DNA of 64,000 nt. It comes from Micromonospora chokoriensis. Its GTDB lineage: Bacteria; Actinomycetota; Actinomycetes; Mycobacteriales; Micromonosporaceae. The notes under the pieces were generated by a model. That model searched no databases, had not been told where the DNA came from, and saw nothing but the letters and a program-made list of their open reading frames with translations. Where the stretch lies: positions 1 through 64,000 of the forward strand of contig NZ_JOAN01000019.1 in NCBI RefSeq assembly GCF_000718555.1, given 5' to 3'. Shown one piece after another: positions 52,637 through 61,806 of the stretch (position 1 is its first letter; each line of letters starts with the position of its first letter). A program made the translations under genes and the position numbers.

Positions 52637-54241
52637 ATGTCGGTGTCCCCCCGCCGGCTCCTCGCCGGAGCGTCCGCTCTGGCGACGCTGGCCGTCCTCT
52701 CCGTCAGCGCCTGTAGCGCTGGCGGCAGCGGTGGAAACGCGAACGGTACGGCCAAGACCCTCACCGTGAACACCTCGTTCGTGCTCAAGACCCTCGACCC
52801 CGGCCGGGTCTACGAGGCGACCGGTCTGACCGCCGTGCACGCCCTCTACGACACCCTGCTCACCTTCAAGGGCTCGGATGTGAGCAAGCCGGTCCCCGCG
52901 CTGGCCGAGTCGTACCAGGCGTCGCCGGACGCCAAGACGTTCACCTTCAAGCTCCGGCAGGGCGTCACGTTCGCCGACGGCAGCCCGCTCACCGCCGACG
53001 ACGTGGTCTTCTCGCTCAACCGCCTGAAGAACATCAAGGCCAGCCCCGCAGTGACCGTCAGCGGTCTGACCGTGACCAAGACCGACGACAGCACCGTCGT
53101 GGTCGCCTCGGCCACCCCCGATCCGAACATCCCGGTGGTGCTGTCGATGCCGTCGACCGCGGTGCTCAACTCCAAGGCCGCCAAGGAGCACGGCGCCCGC
53201 GACGGCGCGGACGCCGCCCAGGGCGACACCGCGCAGCAGTACCTGGACACCAACTCCCTCGGCAGCGGCCCGTACGTGCTGAAGTCCTACGACCCCTCGT
53301 CGCAGGTGGTGCTGGAGGCCAACCCGAAGTACTGGGGCACGAAGCCGCAGTTCTCCCGGGTGGTGCTGCGCAACATGGACGTGCAGACCCAGAAGCTGAC
53401 CATGCAGCGTGCCGAGGCCGCCGAGATCTCCCTGGACATCTCCGGCAAGCTCCTCGACGGGCTGTCGGGCAGCCTGCAGACCTCCGGCGTGCAGGACACC
53501 GTCTACTTCCTCTTCCTCAACGCCGACCCGGGCGTCTCGGCGGTCACCTCGAACCCGAAGTTCAACCAGGCCCTGCGCGCCGCCATCGACTACCAGGGCA
53601 TCGCCGCCCTGTACGGCAAGGGCGCCGCCCCCGGCGCCGGGCTGGTCGCGCCCGCCTTCCCCGGCGCGCTGCCGGCTGGCGAGGAGTCCAAGCGGGACGT
53701 GGCCAAGGCCAAGGCGCTGCTCGCCGAGGCCGGGCTGAGCAACCCCACGGTGAAGTTCACCTACCCGGCCATCACCTACAAGGGCGTGGACCTCGGCACG
53801 GTCGCCACCAAGGTGCAGGGTGACGCCGCCGAGGCCGGCATCAAGCTGGAGCTCAACCCGCAGCCACTGACCACCTTCCTCGACGAGATGCGCGGCGGGA
53901 AGTCACCCCTCGGGTTCACCCCGCAGAGCCTGAACTACCCGGTCGCCGACTCACTGATCAACAACATGGCACCCGGGCAGGCCACCGCCCTGCGCTCGGG
54001 TTGGTCGGTCGAGCGGGCCGATCCGGCGATCGTTGCCGCCGGCAAGAAGGTCACCGCGACCCTCGACCTGGCCGGCCGGGCCACCGCCATGCAGGAGTGG
54101 CAGCGGCTGATGAACGCGTCCTCGCCGTACCTCGTGCTGGCCAGCAACTCCTCCATCGTCGTGGCGACCACGGACCTGACCGGGGCGGACTACACCGCCG
54201 CCGGTTGGCAGGTGGACGTCGCCGCGGTCGGCCGTAAGTAG
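52637..54241 (+). CDS. Peptide ABC transporter substrate-binding lipoprotein
   Basis: A 534-residue family 5 binding protein (DppA/OppA type). The signal peptide has an RR pair and a lipobox ending at C26 (SVSAC). The family segment SPDAKTFTFKLRQGVTFADGSPLTADDVVFSLNRL is clear. It should bind a di- or oligopeptide or related compound at the outer membrane face and hand it to the permeases. It is the first gene of a ten-gene run on the same strand with gaps of at most 41 bp. Confidence 0.94.
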   Translation: MSVSPRRLLAGASALATLAVLSVSACSAGGSGGNANGTAKTLTVNTSFVLKTLDPGRVYEATGLTAVHALYDTLLTFKGSDVSKPVPALAESYQASPDAKTFTFKLRQGVTFADGSPLTADDVVFSLNRLKNIKASPAVTVSGLTVTKTDDSTVVVASATPDPNIPVVLSMPSTAVLNSKAAKEHGARDGADAAQGDTAQQYLDTNSLGSGPYVLKSYDPSSQVVLEANPKYWGTKPQFSRVVLRNMDVQTQKLTMQRAEAAEISLDISGKLLDGLSGSLQTSGVQDTVYFLFLNADPGVSAVTSNPKFNQALRAAIDYQGIAALYGKGAAPGAGLVAPAFPGALPAGEESKRDVAKAKALLAEAGLSNPTVKFTYPAITYKGVDLGTVATKVQGDAAEAGIKLELNPQPLTTFLDEMRGGKSPLGFTPQSLNYPVADSLINNMAPGQATALRSGWSVERADPAIVAAGKKVTATLDLAGRATAMQEWQRLMNASSPYLVLASNSSIVVATTDLTGADYTAAGWQVDVAAVGRK

Positions 54242-54251
54242 TCCCGACGAC

Positions 54252-55337
54252 ATGACGACAGTCCACGACGGTGAGCCGGGCGCGGTCGCCACGACCGCGT
54301 CCCGGCCCCGGGGTGCCCACCCGCTGTTGACCTTCCTGGCCAAGCGGGTGGCGGTCACCGCCGGTCTGCTGCTGGGCGTCACCGTGGTGACGTTCGGTCT
54401 GGTCAACGTGGTGCCCGGTGACCCGGTCACCGCGAACCTCTCCGACCAGGCGCTCAACGACCCCGCCGCGGTGGCCGCCTTCCGCGAGAAGTGGGGTCTG
54501 GACCAGCCGCTCTGGGCCCAGTACCTGCACTACCTGGGCAACCTGTTGCACGGCGACCTGGGCCACTCCCAGCAGACCGGCCGGGCCGTCCTGGACGACC
54601 TGCTGCACTACGTGCCGGCGACCCTGGAGCTGGCCCTGCCGAGCATGGTGCTGGCGCTGCTCATCGGCACCGGAATCGGCATGCTCGCGGCGGTCCGCAA
54701 CGGCCGGCTCACCGACCAACTCGTCCGGGTCGGCGCCCTGCTGGGGCTCTCCACCCCGCCGTTCTGGCTGTCCCTCGTCGTGCTCTACGTCTTCTTCTAC
54801 CAGCTCGGTCTGGCGCCCAGCGGCGGGCGACTCTCCACCGACTTCAGCCCGCCGCCCACCGTCACCGGCATGTACACCATCGACGCGGCGCTCGCCGGGC
54901 AGTGGGACGTCGCCTGGGACGCCGCCCAGCACCTGTCCCTGCCGGTGCTCGTGCTGACCTCGCTGACGGTGGCGATGCTGGTGCGCTTCGTCCGCTCCGC
55001 GATGCTCGAGGTGCTCCAGCAGGACTACATCCGGGCCGCGTACGCCAAGGGTCTACCGACCCGGGTGGTGCTGCGCCGGCACCTGCTGCGGGCCGGCCTC
55101 GTCCCGGTGGTCACCGTCTCCGGCCTGGCGTTCGCCTCGCTGCTCTCCGGGACGGTGCTTGTCGAGAGCATCTTCGGCTGGCCCGGCGTCGGCCAGTACG
55201 CCTACCGCAGCGCCACGGCGCTGGACCTGCCCGCGATCCTCGGCGTCAGCCTGTTCGTGGCACTTGTCTACACGCTCGTCAACCTGACGGTCGACCTGCT
55301 GTACGGGCTCATCGATCCGAGGATCCGGTTGTCATGA
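54252..55337 (+). CDS. Peptide ABC transporter permease, DppB type
   Basis: A 361-residue permease with six helices. The N-terminal FLAKRVAVTAGLLLGVTVVTFGLVNVVPGDPV is typical of DppB/OppB, as is the EAA loop with YIRAAYAKGLPTRVVLRRHLLRAGLVP. It starts 10 bp after the binding-protein gene and overlaps the next permease gene by four bases (ATGA). Confidence 0.94.
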   Translation: MTTVHDGEPGAVATTASRPRGAHPLLTFLAKRVAVTAGLLLGVTVVTFGLVNVVPGDPVTANLSDQALNDPAAVAAFREKWGLDQPLWAQYLHYLGNLLHGDLGHSQQTGRAVLDDLLHYVPATLELALPSMVLALLIGTGIGMLAAVRNGRLTDQLVRVGALLGLSTPPFWLSLVVLYVFFYQLGLAPSGGRLSTDFSPPPTVTGMYTIDAALAGQWDVAWDAAQHLSLPVLVLTSLTVAMLVRFVRSAMLEVLQQDYIRAAYAKGLPTRVVLRRHLLRAGLVPVVTVSGLAFASLLSGTVLVESIFGWPGVGQYAYRSATALDLPAILGVSLFVALVYTLVNLTVDLLYGLIDPRIRLS

Positions 55338-56233
55338 CGACACTTGCAGACCCGAAGGCGGAGCGGGCGCTGGGTCGACGCCGCTGGCTCGGCCGACTGC
55401 GCGGCGGTGCGACCAGCCGGCCGGTCTGGCGGCAACCGATCACCGTGGTGGCTCTGACCATCCTCGGTGGATGGTTGCTGCTGGCGTTGCTCGCCGACGT
55501 CCTCGCACCGTTCGACCCGCTGGCGCAGAGCCCCGACGCGTACGCCCCACCGTCCGGGACGCACTGGTTCGGCACCGACTCGCTCGGCCGGGACATCCTC
55601 AGCCGGGTCGTCCACGGCGCCCGACTGTCCATCCCGTTGGCCCTGGCCATCGTCTCGCTCGCCCTGCTCGTCGGCGGGCTGCTCGGGTTGGTCGCCGGAT
55701 ACGTCGGCCGGTTCGTCGACGAGGCGCTGATGCGCCTGACCGACCTGGTGTTCGCGTTCCCGCAGATCATCCTGGCCATGGCGGTCACGGCGGCGTTCGG
55801 CCCGAACACCCGCAACGCCGTGCTTGCCCTGGTCATCGTCTCCTGGCCGGTCTACGCCCGGGTCATCCGCAGCGCCGTGTTGAGCATGCGTGGCGACGAC
55901 TACCTCAACGCCGCCCGGCTGCTCGGCGTCGGGCCGATCCGCGCGTTGCGCCGCGACGTGCTGCCCAACAGCATCGGCCCGGCGATCGTGCTGGCCACCC
56001 TGGAGCTGGGCAACGCGGTGCTGCTGCTCGCCGCCCTGTCGTTCCTCGGCCTGGGCCCCCGCCCACCGGCCGCCGAGTGGGGCTCGATGGTGGCCCTCGG
56101 CGCGCAGGACCTGTCGATGTGGTGGGTCAGCGTCTTCCCCGGCCTCGCCATCCTGACCGTCGTCATGGCGTTCAACGTGCTCGGCGACGCGCTGCGCGAC
56201 CGGCTCGACCCCCGCTACTCGAAGGGACGCTGA
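55334..56233 (+). CDS. Peptide ABC transporter permease, DppC type
   Basis: A 299-residue permease with an N-terminal helix, the family segment HWFGTDSLGRDILSRVVHGARLSI and the EAA loop YLNAARLLGVGPIRALRRDVLPN. It pairs with the preceding permease. The next gene starts one base after its stop. Confidence 0.94.
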   Translation: MTTLADPKAERALGRRRWLGRLRGGATSRPVWRQPITVVALTILGGWLLLALLADVLAPFDPLAQSPDAYAPPSGTHWFGTDSLGRDILSRVVHGARLSIPLALAIVSLALLVGGLLGLVAGYVGRFVDEALMRLTDLVFAFPQIILAMAVTAAFGPNTRNAVLALVIVSWPVYARVIRSAVLSMRGDDYLNAARLLGVGPIRALRRDVLPNSIGPAIVLATLELGNAVLLLAALSFLGLGPRPPAAEWGSMVALGAQDLSMWWVSVFPGLAILTVVMAFNVLGDALRDRLDPRYSKGR

Positions 56234-56234
56234 G

Positions 56235-57212
56235 GTGGCACCGCTGCTCGACGTCGACTCCCTGGCCGTCACCCTGCCCTCGCCGCGTGGCCCACTGCCG
56301 ATCCTGCACGACGTGTCGCTGACCGTCGACGAGGGCGAGTTGGTCGGCATCGCGGGGGAGAGCGGCTGCGGCAAGAGCCTCACCGCGCAGACCCTGCTCG
56401 GGTTGCTGCCCCCGGGGGCAGCGGTAAGCGGCTCGGCCCGGTACGCCGGCACCGAACTGCTCGGCCTCGACACCAAGGGCTGGCAGCGGGTCCGTGGCGC
56501 CGGCATCGCCATGGTGTTCCAGGACCCGAGCGCTGCGCTGCACCCGATGCTCACCGTCGGAAGGCAGCTCACCGAGCACATGCGGGTGCACCTGCGGATG
56601 GACCGCCGCGCCGCCAGCCGCCGCGCGGTGGAGCTGCTCGACCAGGTCCGCATCCCGGACCCGGAGCGGGCGCTGCGCGCGTACCCGCACCAGTTCTCCG
56701 GCGGCATGCGGCAGCGGGTGGCCATCGCCATCGCCCTGGCCGCCCAACCCCGCCTGCTGATCGCCGACGAACCGACGACCGCCCTCGACGTCACCGTGCA
56801 GGCCGGCATCCTCGCCCTGCTGGAACGGCTGCGCGCCGAGACCGGGCTGGCCGTCGCGTTCATCACCCACGACCTCGGGGTGCTCAGCGCCCTCACCACC
56901 AGGGGATACATCTTCTACGCCGGGCGGGTCGTCGAGACCGGCCCGACGGGTGCGCTGCTCACCGCCCCCACGCACCCGTACACGGCCGCGTTGCTCGGCG
57001 CCCGACCGCACGGCACCCAGACCGGCGGGACGTTGCGGCCGATCCCGGGCGCGCCGCCGGCGCCCGGCGAGGCGCCGCCGGGTTGCCCGTTCCAACCCCG
57101 ATGCGGGTACGCCGAACCGTCCTGCGGCGACGCCCCGCCCCCGCTCACCCCCGCCGGTGCCGACCGGTCGGTGGCCTGCGTGGTCCGTCCGCGCCTGGAG
57201 GTGGCCGCGTGA
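56235..57212 (+). CDS. Peptide ABC transporter ATPase, DppD type
   Basis: A 325-residue ATPase. Walker A GESGCGKS, signature FSGGMRQRV, Walker B LLIADEPTTALD and the H-loop ITHDLG are all present. The C-terminal oligopeptide-transporter motif (GCPFQPRCGYAEPSC) carries conserved cysteines. It starts at GTG and overlaps the partner ATPase gene by four bases. Confidence 0.94.
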   Translation: MAPLLDVDSLAVTLPSPRGPLPILHDVSLTVDEGELVGIAGESGCGKSLTAQTLLGLLPPGAAVSGSARYAGTELLGLDTKGWQRVRGAGIAMVFQDPSAALHPMLTVGRQLTEHMRVHLRMDRRAASRRAVELLDQVRIPDPERALRAYPHQFSGGMRQRVAIAIALAAQPRLLIADEPTTALDVTVQAGILALLERLRAETGLAVAFITHDLGVLSALTTRGYIFYAGRVVETGPTGALLTAPTHPYTAALLGARPHGTQTGGTLRPIPGAPPAPGEAPPGCPFQPRCGYAEPSCGDAPPPLTPAGADRSVACVVRPRLEVAA

Positions 57213-58180
57213 ACGCCCCAGCCCGACTGTCCTTCACCGATGTCGAGGTCGAGTACCGCTCCCGAGGGCGGGGGCGGGTCCGGGCCGTCGCCGGGGTCAG
57301 CCTGGAGGTGTCGCCCGGCCAGATCGTCGGCCTGGTCGGCGAATCCGGGTGCGGCAAGTCCTCCCTGGCCCGCGTCGCGGTCGGGCTCAGCGCACCGAGC
57401 GCCGGCACCGTCCGGTACGCCGACCGACCGGTCACCCCGCTGGGCTGGCGACCCCGCTCGGGTGCCGAGGTCGGCCTGCAGATGGTCTTCCAGAACCCGT
57501 ACGCCTCGCTGAACCCCCGGCGCACCATCGGCTCCCAGCTCCTCGACGGCGTCCCGGCGGCGGTCACCGGGGCGGCCCGCCGGGCCCGGGTGCACGAGCT
57601 GCTCGAACGGGTGGCCATGCCGACAAGCGCCGCCCAACGGTATCCGCACCAGTTCTCCGGCGGTCAGCGGCAGCGCCTGGCGATCGCCCGCGCGCTCGCC
57701 CCGGAACCTCGCATGATCATCGCGGACGAGCCGGTCACCGCGCTGGACGCCTCGTCCCAGGCCCAGGTGGTCAACCTGCTCGTCGGGCTGGTCCGCGACC
57801 TCGACATGGGCATGCTGTTCATCTCCCACGACCTGGCGCTGGTGCACGAGATCGCCGACGTGACCGCCGTGATGTACCTGGGCCGGATCGTCGAGGCCGC
57901 ACCCACCCGCGAGCTGTGGCGCGAGCCCCGACACCCGTATACCCGGGCGCTGATCGACGCGGTGCCGCAGATCGGGCCCACCCCGCGGCTGCCCGCCATC
58001 CTCGCCGGGGAGGTGCCCGACCCGGCCAACGCCCCCACCGGGTGCCGTTTCCGGCCGCGCTGCCCGCACGCGTTCGCGCCCTGCGGGGAGCAGCCACCCA
58101 CCGTCGACCTGGGCGACCGCAGCGTCGCCTGCTGGCTCACCGACTCCGCTGCGGCATCGACCGTCGCGCGCTCACTCTGA
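57209..58180 (+). CDS. Peptide ABC transporter ATPase, DppF type
   Basis: A 323-residue ATPase. Walker A GESGCGKSS, signature FSGGQRQRLAIARAL, Walker B MIIADEPVTALD and the C-terminal GCRFRPRCPHAFAPC are visible. With the preceding four genes it completes a Dpp/Opp importer. The amidohydrolase gene follows after 11 bp. Confidence 0.94.
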   Translation: MNAPARLSFTDVEVEYRSRGRGRVRAVAGVSLEVSPGQIVGLVGESGCGKSSLARVAVGLSAPSAGTVRYADRPVTPLGWRPRSGAEVGLQMVFQNPYASLNPRRTIGSQLLDGVPAAVTGAARRARVHELLERVAMPTSAAQRYPHQFSGGQRQRLAIARALAPEPRMIIADEPVTALDASSQAQVVNLLVGLVRDLDMGMLFISHDLALVHEIADVTAVMYLGRIVEAAPTRELWREPRHPYTRALIDAVPQIGPTPRLPAILAGEVPDPANAPTGCRFRPRCPHAFAPCGEQPPTVDLGDRSVACWLTDSAAASTVARSL

Positions 58181-58191
58181 GGACGCCCCAC

Positions 58192-59430
58192 ATGCGCATG
58201 CCCACCGAACAGGTCCTGGTCAACCTCGCCCTCTACGACGGTGTCGAGGATGCCCTCCAACCGGATCGCGGCATCTGGATCGACGCCGACGGGCTGATCC
58301 GTGCCGTCGGTCAGGTCGACGACGTCCTCGCCGAGGCCGGCGACGCCCGGGTGGTCGACCTCGGCGGCGACCACGTCATGCCGGGCCTGACCAACATGCA
58401 CGTGCACCTCTCGTTGGGGCTGCCCGGCCACCTCGCCGACACCGTGCACAGCGCCAACCTGGCTGAGCTGGTACTGCTGATGGCCGACTCGGCCCGGCGC
58501 ACCCTGCACTCCGGTGTCACCACCGCCCGTCTCGTCGGGGAGAGCCGCTACGCGGACTTCGCCCTGCGCAAGGGGATCGAGGCCGGCGCGGTCGACGGCC
58601 CGCGCATCTTCACCGCCGGGCATGCGCTCTGCTGCACCGGCGGGCACGGCTGGGAGGCCGACGCCCTGGAGGCCGACGGCGCGGACGGGTTCCGCCGGGC
58701 CACCCGCGAACAGCTCCGCGCCGGCGCAGACCTGATCAAGGTCTGCATCTCCGGTGGGATCGCCGGGCAGCACGAGGCGATCGACACCCCGCAGCTGCTC
58801 GACGACGAGATGGCCGCGGTCATCCGCGTCGCGCACGACTGGGGGCGCAAGGTGACCGCGCACGCCGGCCCGGCCGACTCGGTCCGGCGGGCCGTGGAGC
58901 TGGGCCTCGACTGCGTCGAGCACGGCTACGAGCTGACCGACGACGTGACGCGGCTGATGGCCGAGCGCAGTGTCTGGTACGTGCCGACGATCGTGGTGAG
59001 CCGGTGCGAGCAGTTCTTCCGCGACTCCGGGGTGCCGGGCTGGTTGATGGACCGGGCGCTCGCCGCCGGCCCTCGACACTGGGAGAGCCTCCAGCACGCC
59101 ATCCGTAACGGGGTGCCGATCGCGCTGGGCAGCGACATGCCCCCGCACGCCGGCTACGACGAGACCACGGCGACCATCCGTGAGCTGGAGTTCATGGTGG
59201 ACGCGGGGATGCCCGTCGCGGACGCGCTCAAGGCCGCCACCATCCGCCCCGCGCAGTGGCTGGATCGGGCCGACACCCTCGGCAGCGTCGAGGCCGGCAA
59301 GCACGCCGACCTGCTGGTGCTGCGCGACGACCCGACCCGCTCGGTCTCCGCGTTGCGCACCCTGCACGCGGTGCTCAAGGGCGGGGTGGCGTACCGCGAC
59401 GACCACGGCCGGCTCGGCGTACCGCGATGA
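58192..59430 (+). CDS. M38-type amidohydrolase, prolidase/imidopeptidase-like
   Basis: A 412-residue cytoplasmic metallohydrolase. Metal-site residues are H70 and H72 (HVHLS), a lysine K183 (LIKVCISGG) likely to be carboxylated, H224 (TAHAG), H244 (EHG) and D315 (GSDMP). The pattern fits actinobacterial amidohydrolases related to Xaa-Pro or Xaa-Arg dipeptidases and organophosphorus-acid hydrolases. Its place behind the importer suggests it hydrolyses an amide or peptide bond in the imported compound. It overlaps the DUF885 gene by four bases. Confidence 0.9.
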   Translation: MRMPTEQVLVNLALYDGVEDALQPDRGIWIDADGLIRAVGQVDDVLAEAGDARVVDLGGDHVMPGLTNMHVHLSLGLPGHLADTVHSANLAELVLLMADSARRTLHSGVTTARLVGESRYADFALRKGIEAGAVDGPRIFTAGHALCCTGGHGWEADALEADGADGFRRATREQLRAGADLIKVCISGGIAGQHEAIDTPQLLDDEMAAVIRVAHDWGRKVTAHAGPADSVRRAVELGLDCVEHGYELTDDVTRLMAERSVWYVPTIVVSRCEQFFRDSGVPGWLMDRALAAGPRHWESLQHAIRNGVPIALGSDMPPHAGYDETTATIRELEFMVDAGMPVADALKAATIRPAQWLDRADTLGSVEAGKHADLLVLRDDPTRSVSALRTLHAVLKGGVAYRDDHGRLGVPR

Positions 59431-61070
59431 CAAGCATCACCGGGGTCGCCGACGGGTACCTCGACGCGCTCGCCGAGCTGGACCCACAGGCGGCCGAGGC
59501 GGTGGGGCGTACCCCTGGGTCGCACGTCCCGGATCTCTCACCGGACGGGTTCGACGCCCGCGCGGAGCTGGCCCGACGCACCGCGACGGCCGCCGCCACC
59601 GCGACCACCCACGGCCCCGGCGAGCTGGTCCTGGCCGACGCCCTGCTCGACCGGCTGGCTAGCGAGGTCGACCTGTACGACGCGGGCTTCACCACCCGAC
59701 TGCTCGCCCCGCTGGCCACCCCGGTGCACCTGCTCCGGCAGATCTTCGACAACCTGCCCCGGGACACCGAGGACGACTGGGCGGTCCTCGCCGTCCACCT
59801 GCGCCAGGTGCCCGAGGCCCTCGCCCGGTACGCCGCGACGCTGCGCCGGTCGGCGCAGCGCGGACAGCTGGTCGCCCGCCGACAGGTGCTCGTGGTCGCC
59901 AACCAGTGCACGGCCTGGACCCGCGCGGACTTCTACGGGCGGCTGGTGGACGGCTACCCCGGCGGGCCACTCGCCGCGCAGCTGCACCTGGGCGCCCGGC
60001 TGGCCACCGCCGCCACCACGGGTTTCGCCGCGTTCCTCCGCGCCGACCTGGCACCCGTAGCGTCCGAGGTGGACGGTGTTGGTGGCGACCTCTACCGAGT
60101 CACCGCCCGCAGCTTCCTCGGTGCCACAGTCGACCTCGACGAGGTGTACGCGTACGGCTGGGCGGAGTTGGACCGCACCGCCACCGAGCTGCGTACCGTC
60201 GCGGGCGAGCTGGGCCACCCGACGGTGGCGGCCGCGCGGGCGGCGTTGGACGCCGACCCGGCCGGCCGGGTGTCGGCCGGCCCGGCTCTGGAGGAGTGGC
60301 TGCGCCAGCGCACCGAGCGGTTGACCGACGCGCTCGACGGCACCCACTTCGACATCCCGGCGGCGACCCGCCAGGTGGTGTGCCGGATCAGCCCCGCCAC
60401 CTCCGGAGTCATGTACTACACGCCACCCGACCCGGCGTTGACGCGTCCCGGCGCGATCTGGTGGTCGGTGCCCTCGGGCGAGTCGACAGTGCCGGTGTGG
60501 CGGCACGTCGGCACGCTCTGCCACGAAGGGCTGCCCGGCCACCACCTCCAGCACGCCGTCACCCTCACCACCGCCGCCCTGCACCCGTGGCAGCGCACCC
60601 TCTGCCAGGTGCACGGGTACGCCGAGGGGTGGGCGCACTACGCCGAACGCCTCGCCGACGAGATTGGCCTCTACGCCGGCCCGGCCGAGCGGCTCGGCAT
60701 GCTCGACGGTCAGATGTGGCGGGCCGCCCGCGTGGTCATCGACCTGGGCCTGCACCTGCGGCTGCCGATCCCGGCCGGCAACGGGTTCACCGAGGAGCGG
60801 CGCTGGACGCCCGCGCTCGCGGTGGACGTGCTCACCCGCGTCGCCGGCCTGGACGCCGAGACCGCCCGTTTCGAGGTCGACAGGTACCTCGGCTGGCCGG
60901 CGCAGGCCCTGGCCTTCAAGGTCGGCGCGCGGCTGTGGCAGCAGGCCCGTCGGGAGGCCGAGCGGCGTGAGGGTTCGGCGTTCGACCGCAAACGCTTCCA
61001 CCACACGGCGTTGGCGCTCGGACCCATGGGGCTGGACCCGCTCCGTGCCCGCCTGGCCGACCTGCCCTGA
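59427..61070 (+). CDS. DUF885-family metallohydrolase
   Basis: A 547-residue cytoplasmic, largely helical protein. The zinc-site motif HEGLPGHH (366-373) and the following YAEGWAHYAE (398-407) are the hallmarks of DUF885, a peptidase-like family related in logic to gluzincins. It starts inside the amidohydrolase stop (ATGA). It probably cleaves a second peptide bond or acts on the same imported substrate. The exact specificity of the family is poorly known. Confidence 0.9.
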   Translation: MTSITGVADGYLDALAELDPQAAEAVGRTPGSHVPDLSPDGFDARAELARRTATAAATATTHGPGELVLADALLDRLASEVDLYDAGFTTRLLAPLATPVHLLRQIFDNLPRDTEDDWAVLAVHLRQVPEALARYAATLRRSAQRGQLVARRQVLVVANQCTAWTRADFYGRLVDGYPGGPLAAQLHLGARLATAATTGFAAFLRADLAPVASEVDGVGGDLYRVTARSFLGATVDLDEVYAYGWAELDRTATELRTVAGELGHPTVAAARAALDADPAGRVSAGPALEEWLRQRTERLTDALDGTHFDIPAATRQVVCRISPATSGVMYYTPPDPALTRPGAIWWSVPSGESTVPVWRHVGTLCHEGLPGHHLQHAVTLTTAALHPWQRTLCQVHGYAEGWAHYAERLADEIGLYAGPAERLGMLDGQMWRAARVVIDLGLHLRLPIPAGNGFTEERRWTPALAVDVLTRVAGLDAETARFEVDRYLGWPAQALAFKVGARLWQQARREAERREGSAFDRKRFHHTALALGPMGLDPLRARLADLP

Positions 61071-61111
61071 CCACCCGCACCGCCGTACCCCCTGATCGGA
61101 AGTGACAACCG

Positions 61112-61483
61112 ATGAGCGATGAGCTCTTGACCACCATCACCGACCTGTACCGGTCCCTCGGTGACCGGCCCGCCTTCGACGCGTACCTGCACCCCGACCT
61201 GACGTTCTGGGAGTCCGACGCCGCCGGGCTACTGACCGGCCTGCGCGCACTTGACGACCTGCGGGACCGCCGGGCGACCCGGGCCGCCGGCTCGCCACCA
61301 CTCTCGGTGGTGCCGGAAGACCTACGCGCCGACGCCTGGGGCGACACCGGTCTGGTCCGCTACCTGCTGCGGGCCCGCTTCGGCGACACCCGGCCGGACG
61401 AGTGTTTCCGGGTGACCGACGTCCTGCGCCGCGAGGATGGCTCCTGGCGCATCGTGCACCACCACGCGGAGGCCGTGCGATGA
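61112..61483 (+). CDS. NTF2/SnoaL-like small protein
   Basis: A 123-residue protein with the NTF2 cone pattern: an N-terminal helix TTITDLYRSLGDRPAFDAYLHPDLTFWESDAAG, a middle helix LRALDDLRDRRA and C-terminal strands ECFRVTDVLRREDGSWRIVHHHAEAV, as in DUF4440/SnoaL_3 proteins. It could be an isomerase, hydrolase or ligand-binding accessory. GGAAGTGA precedes the ATG. Its stop overlaps the next start (ATGA), so it is firmly part of the operon. Confidence 0.82.
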   Translation: MSDELLTTITDLYRSLGDRPAFDAYLHPDLTFWESDAAGLLTGLRALDDLRDRRATRAAGSPPLSVVPEDLRADAWGDTGLVRYLLRARFGDTRPDECFRVTDVLRREDGSWRIVHHHAEAVR

Positions 61484-61806
61484 GCGCCGAGGAACCCACC
61501 ACCGACCTGTACGACCTGCGGATCGTGGTGGAGCGGATCGAGGGCCGTTCGGTGTGTGGCCTGAAGCCGGGCGACCACATCGACCTGACCGGCTCCAACC
61601 GGCTCACCATCCCCGCCGGCGGGCACTTCTGCCTCTACGCCCTGGCCGCGTGTCTGCCGCTGCTGCCGGCGAAGCAGCGGGAGCTGGCCGAGGGCGACTG
61701 GCTGGCCCGGGACAGCCACGTCGCCTGCCCGGACCCGGACGAGCGGTTGATCATGCGGATCGAGCGGACCGGCCTACAGCGCATCCCCACCGAGGAGTTG
61801 ACGTGA
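61480..61806 (+). CDS. TIGR04076-like small protein
   Basis: A 108-residue soluble protein resembling the TIGR04076 family: LRIVVERIEGRSVCGLKPGDHIDLTGSNRLTIPAGGHFCLYALAACLPLLPAKQRE and a terminal VACPDPDERLIMRIER. Four cysteines (in VCGL, HFCLY, AACLP, VACPD) could bind a metal or act in redox chemistry. Function is not established. It overlaps both neighbours by four bases, so it is made in step with the NTF2-like protein and the LLM oxidoreductase. Confidence 0.78.
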   Translation: MSAEEPTTDLYDLRIVVERIEGRSVCGLKPGDHIDLTGSNRLTIPAGGHFCLYALAACLPLLPAKQRELAEGDWLARDSHVACPDPDERLIMRIERTGLQRIPTEELT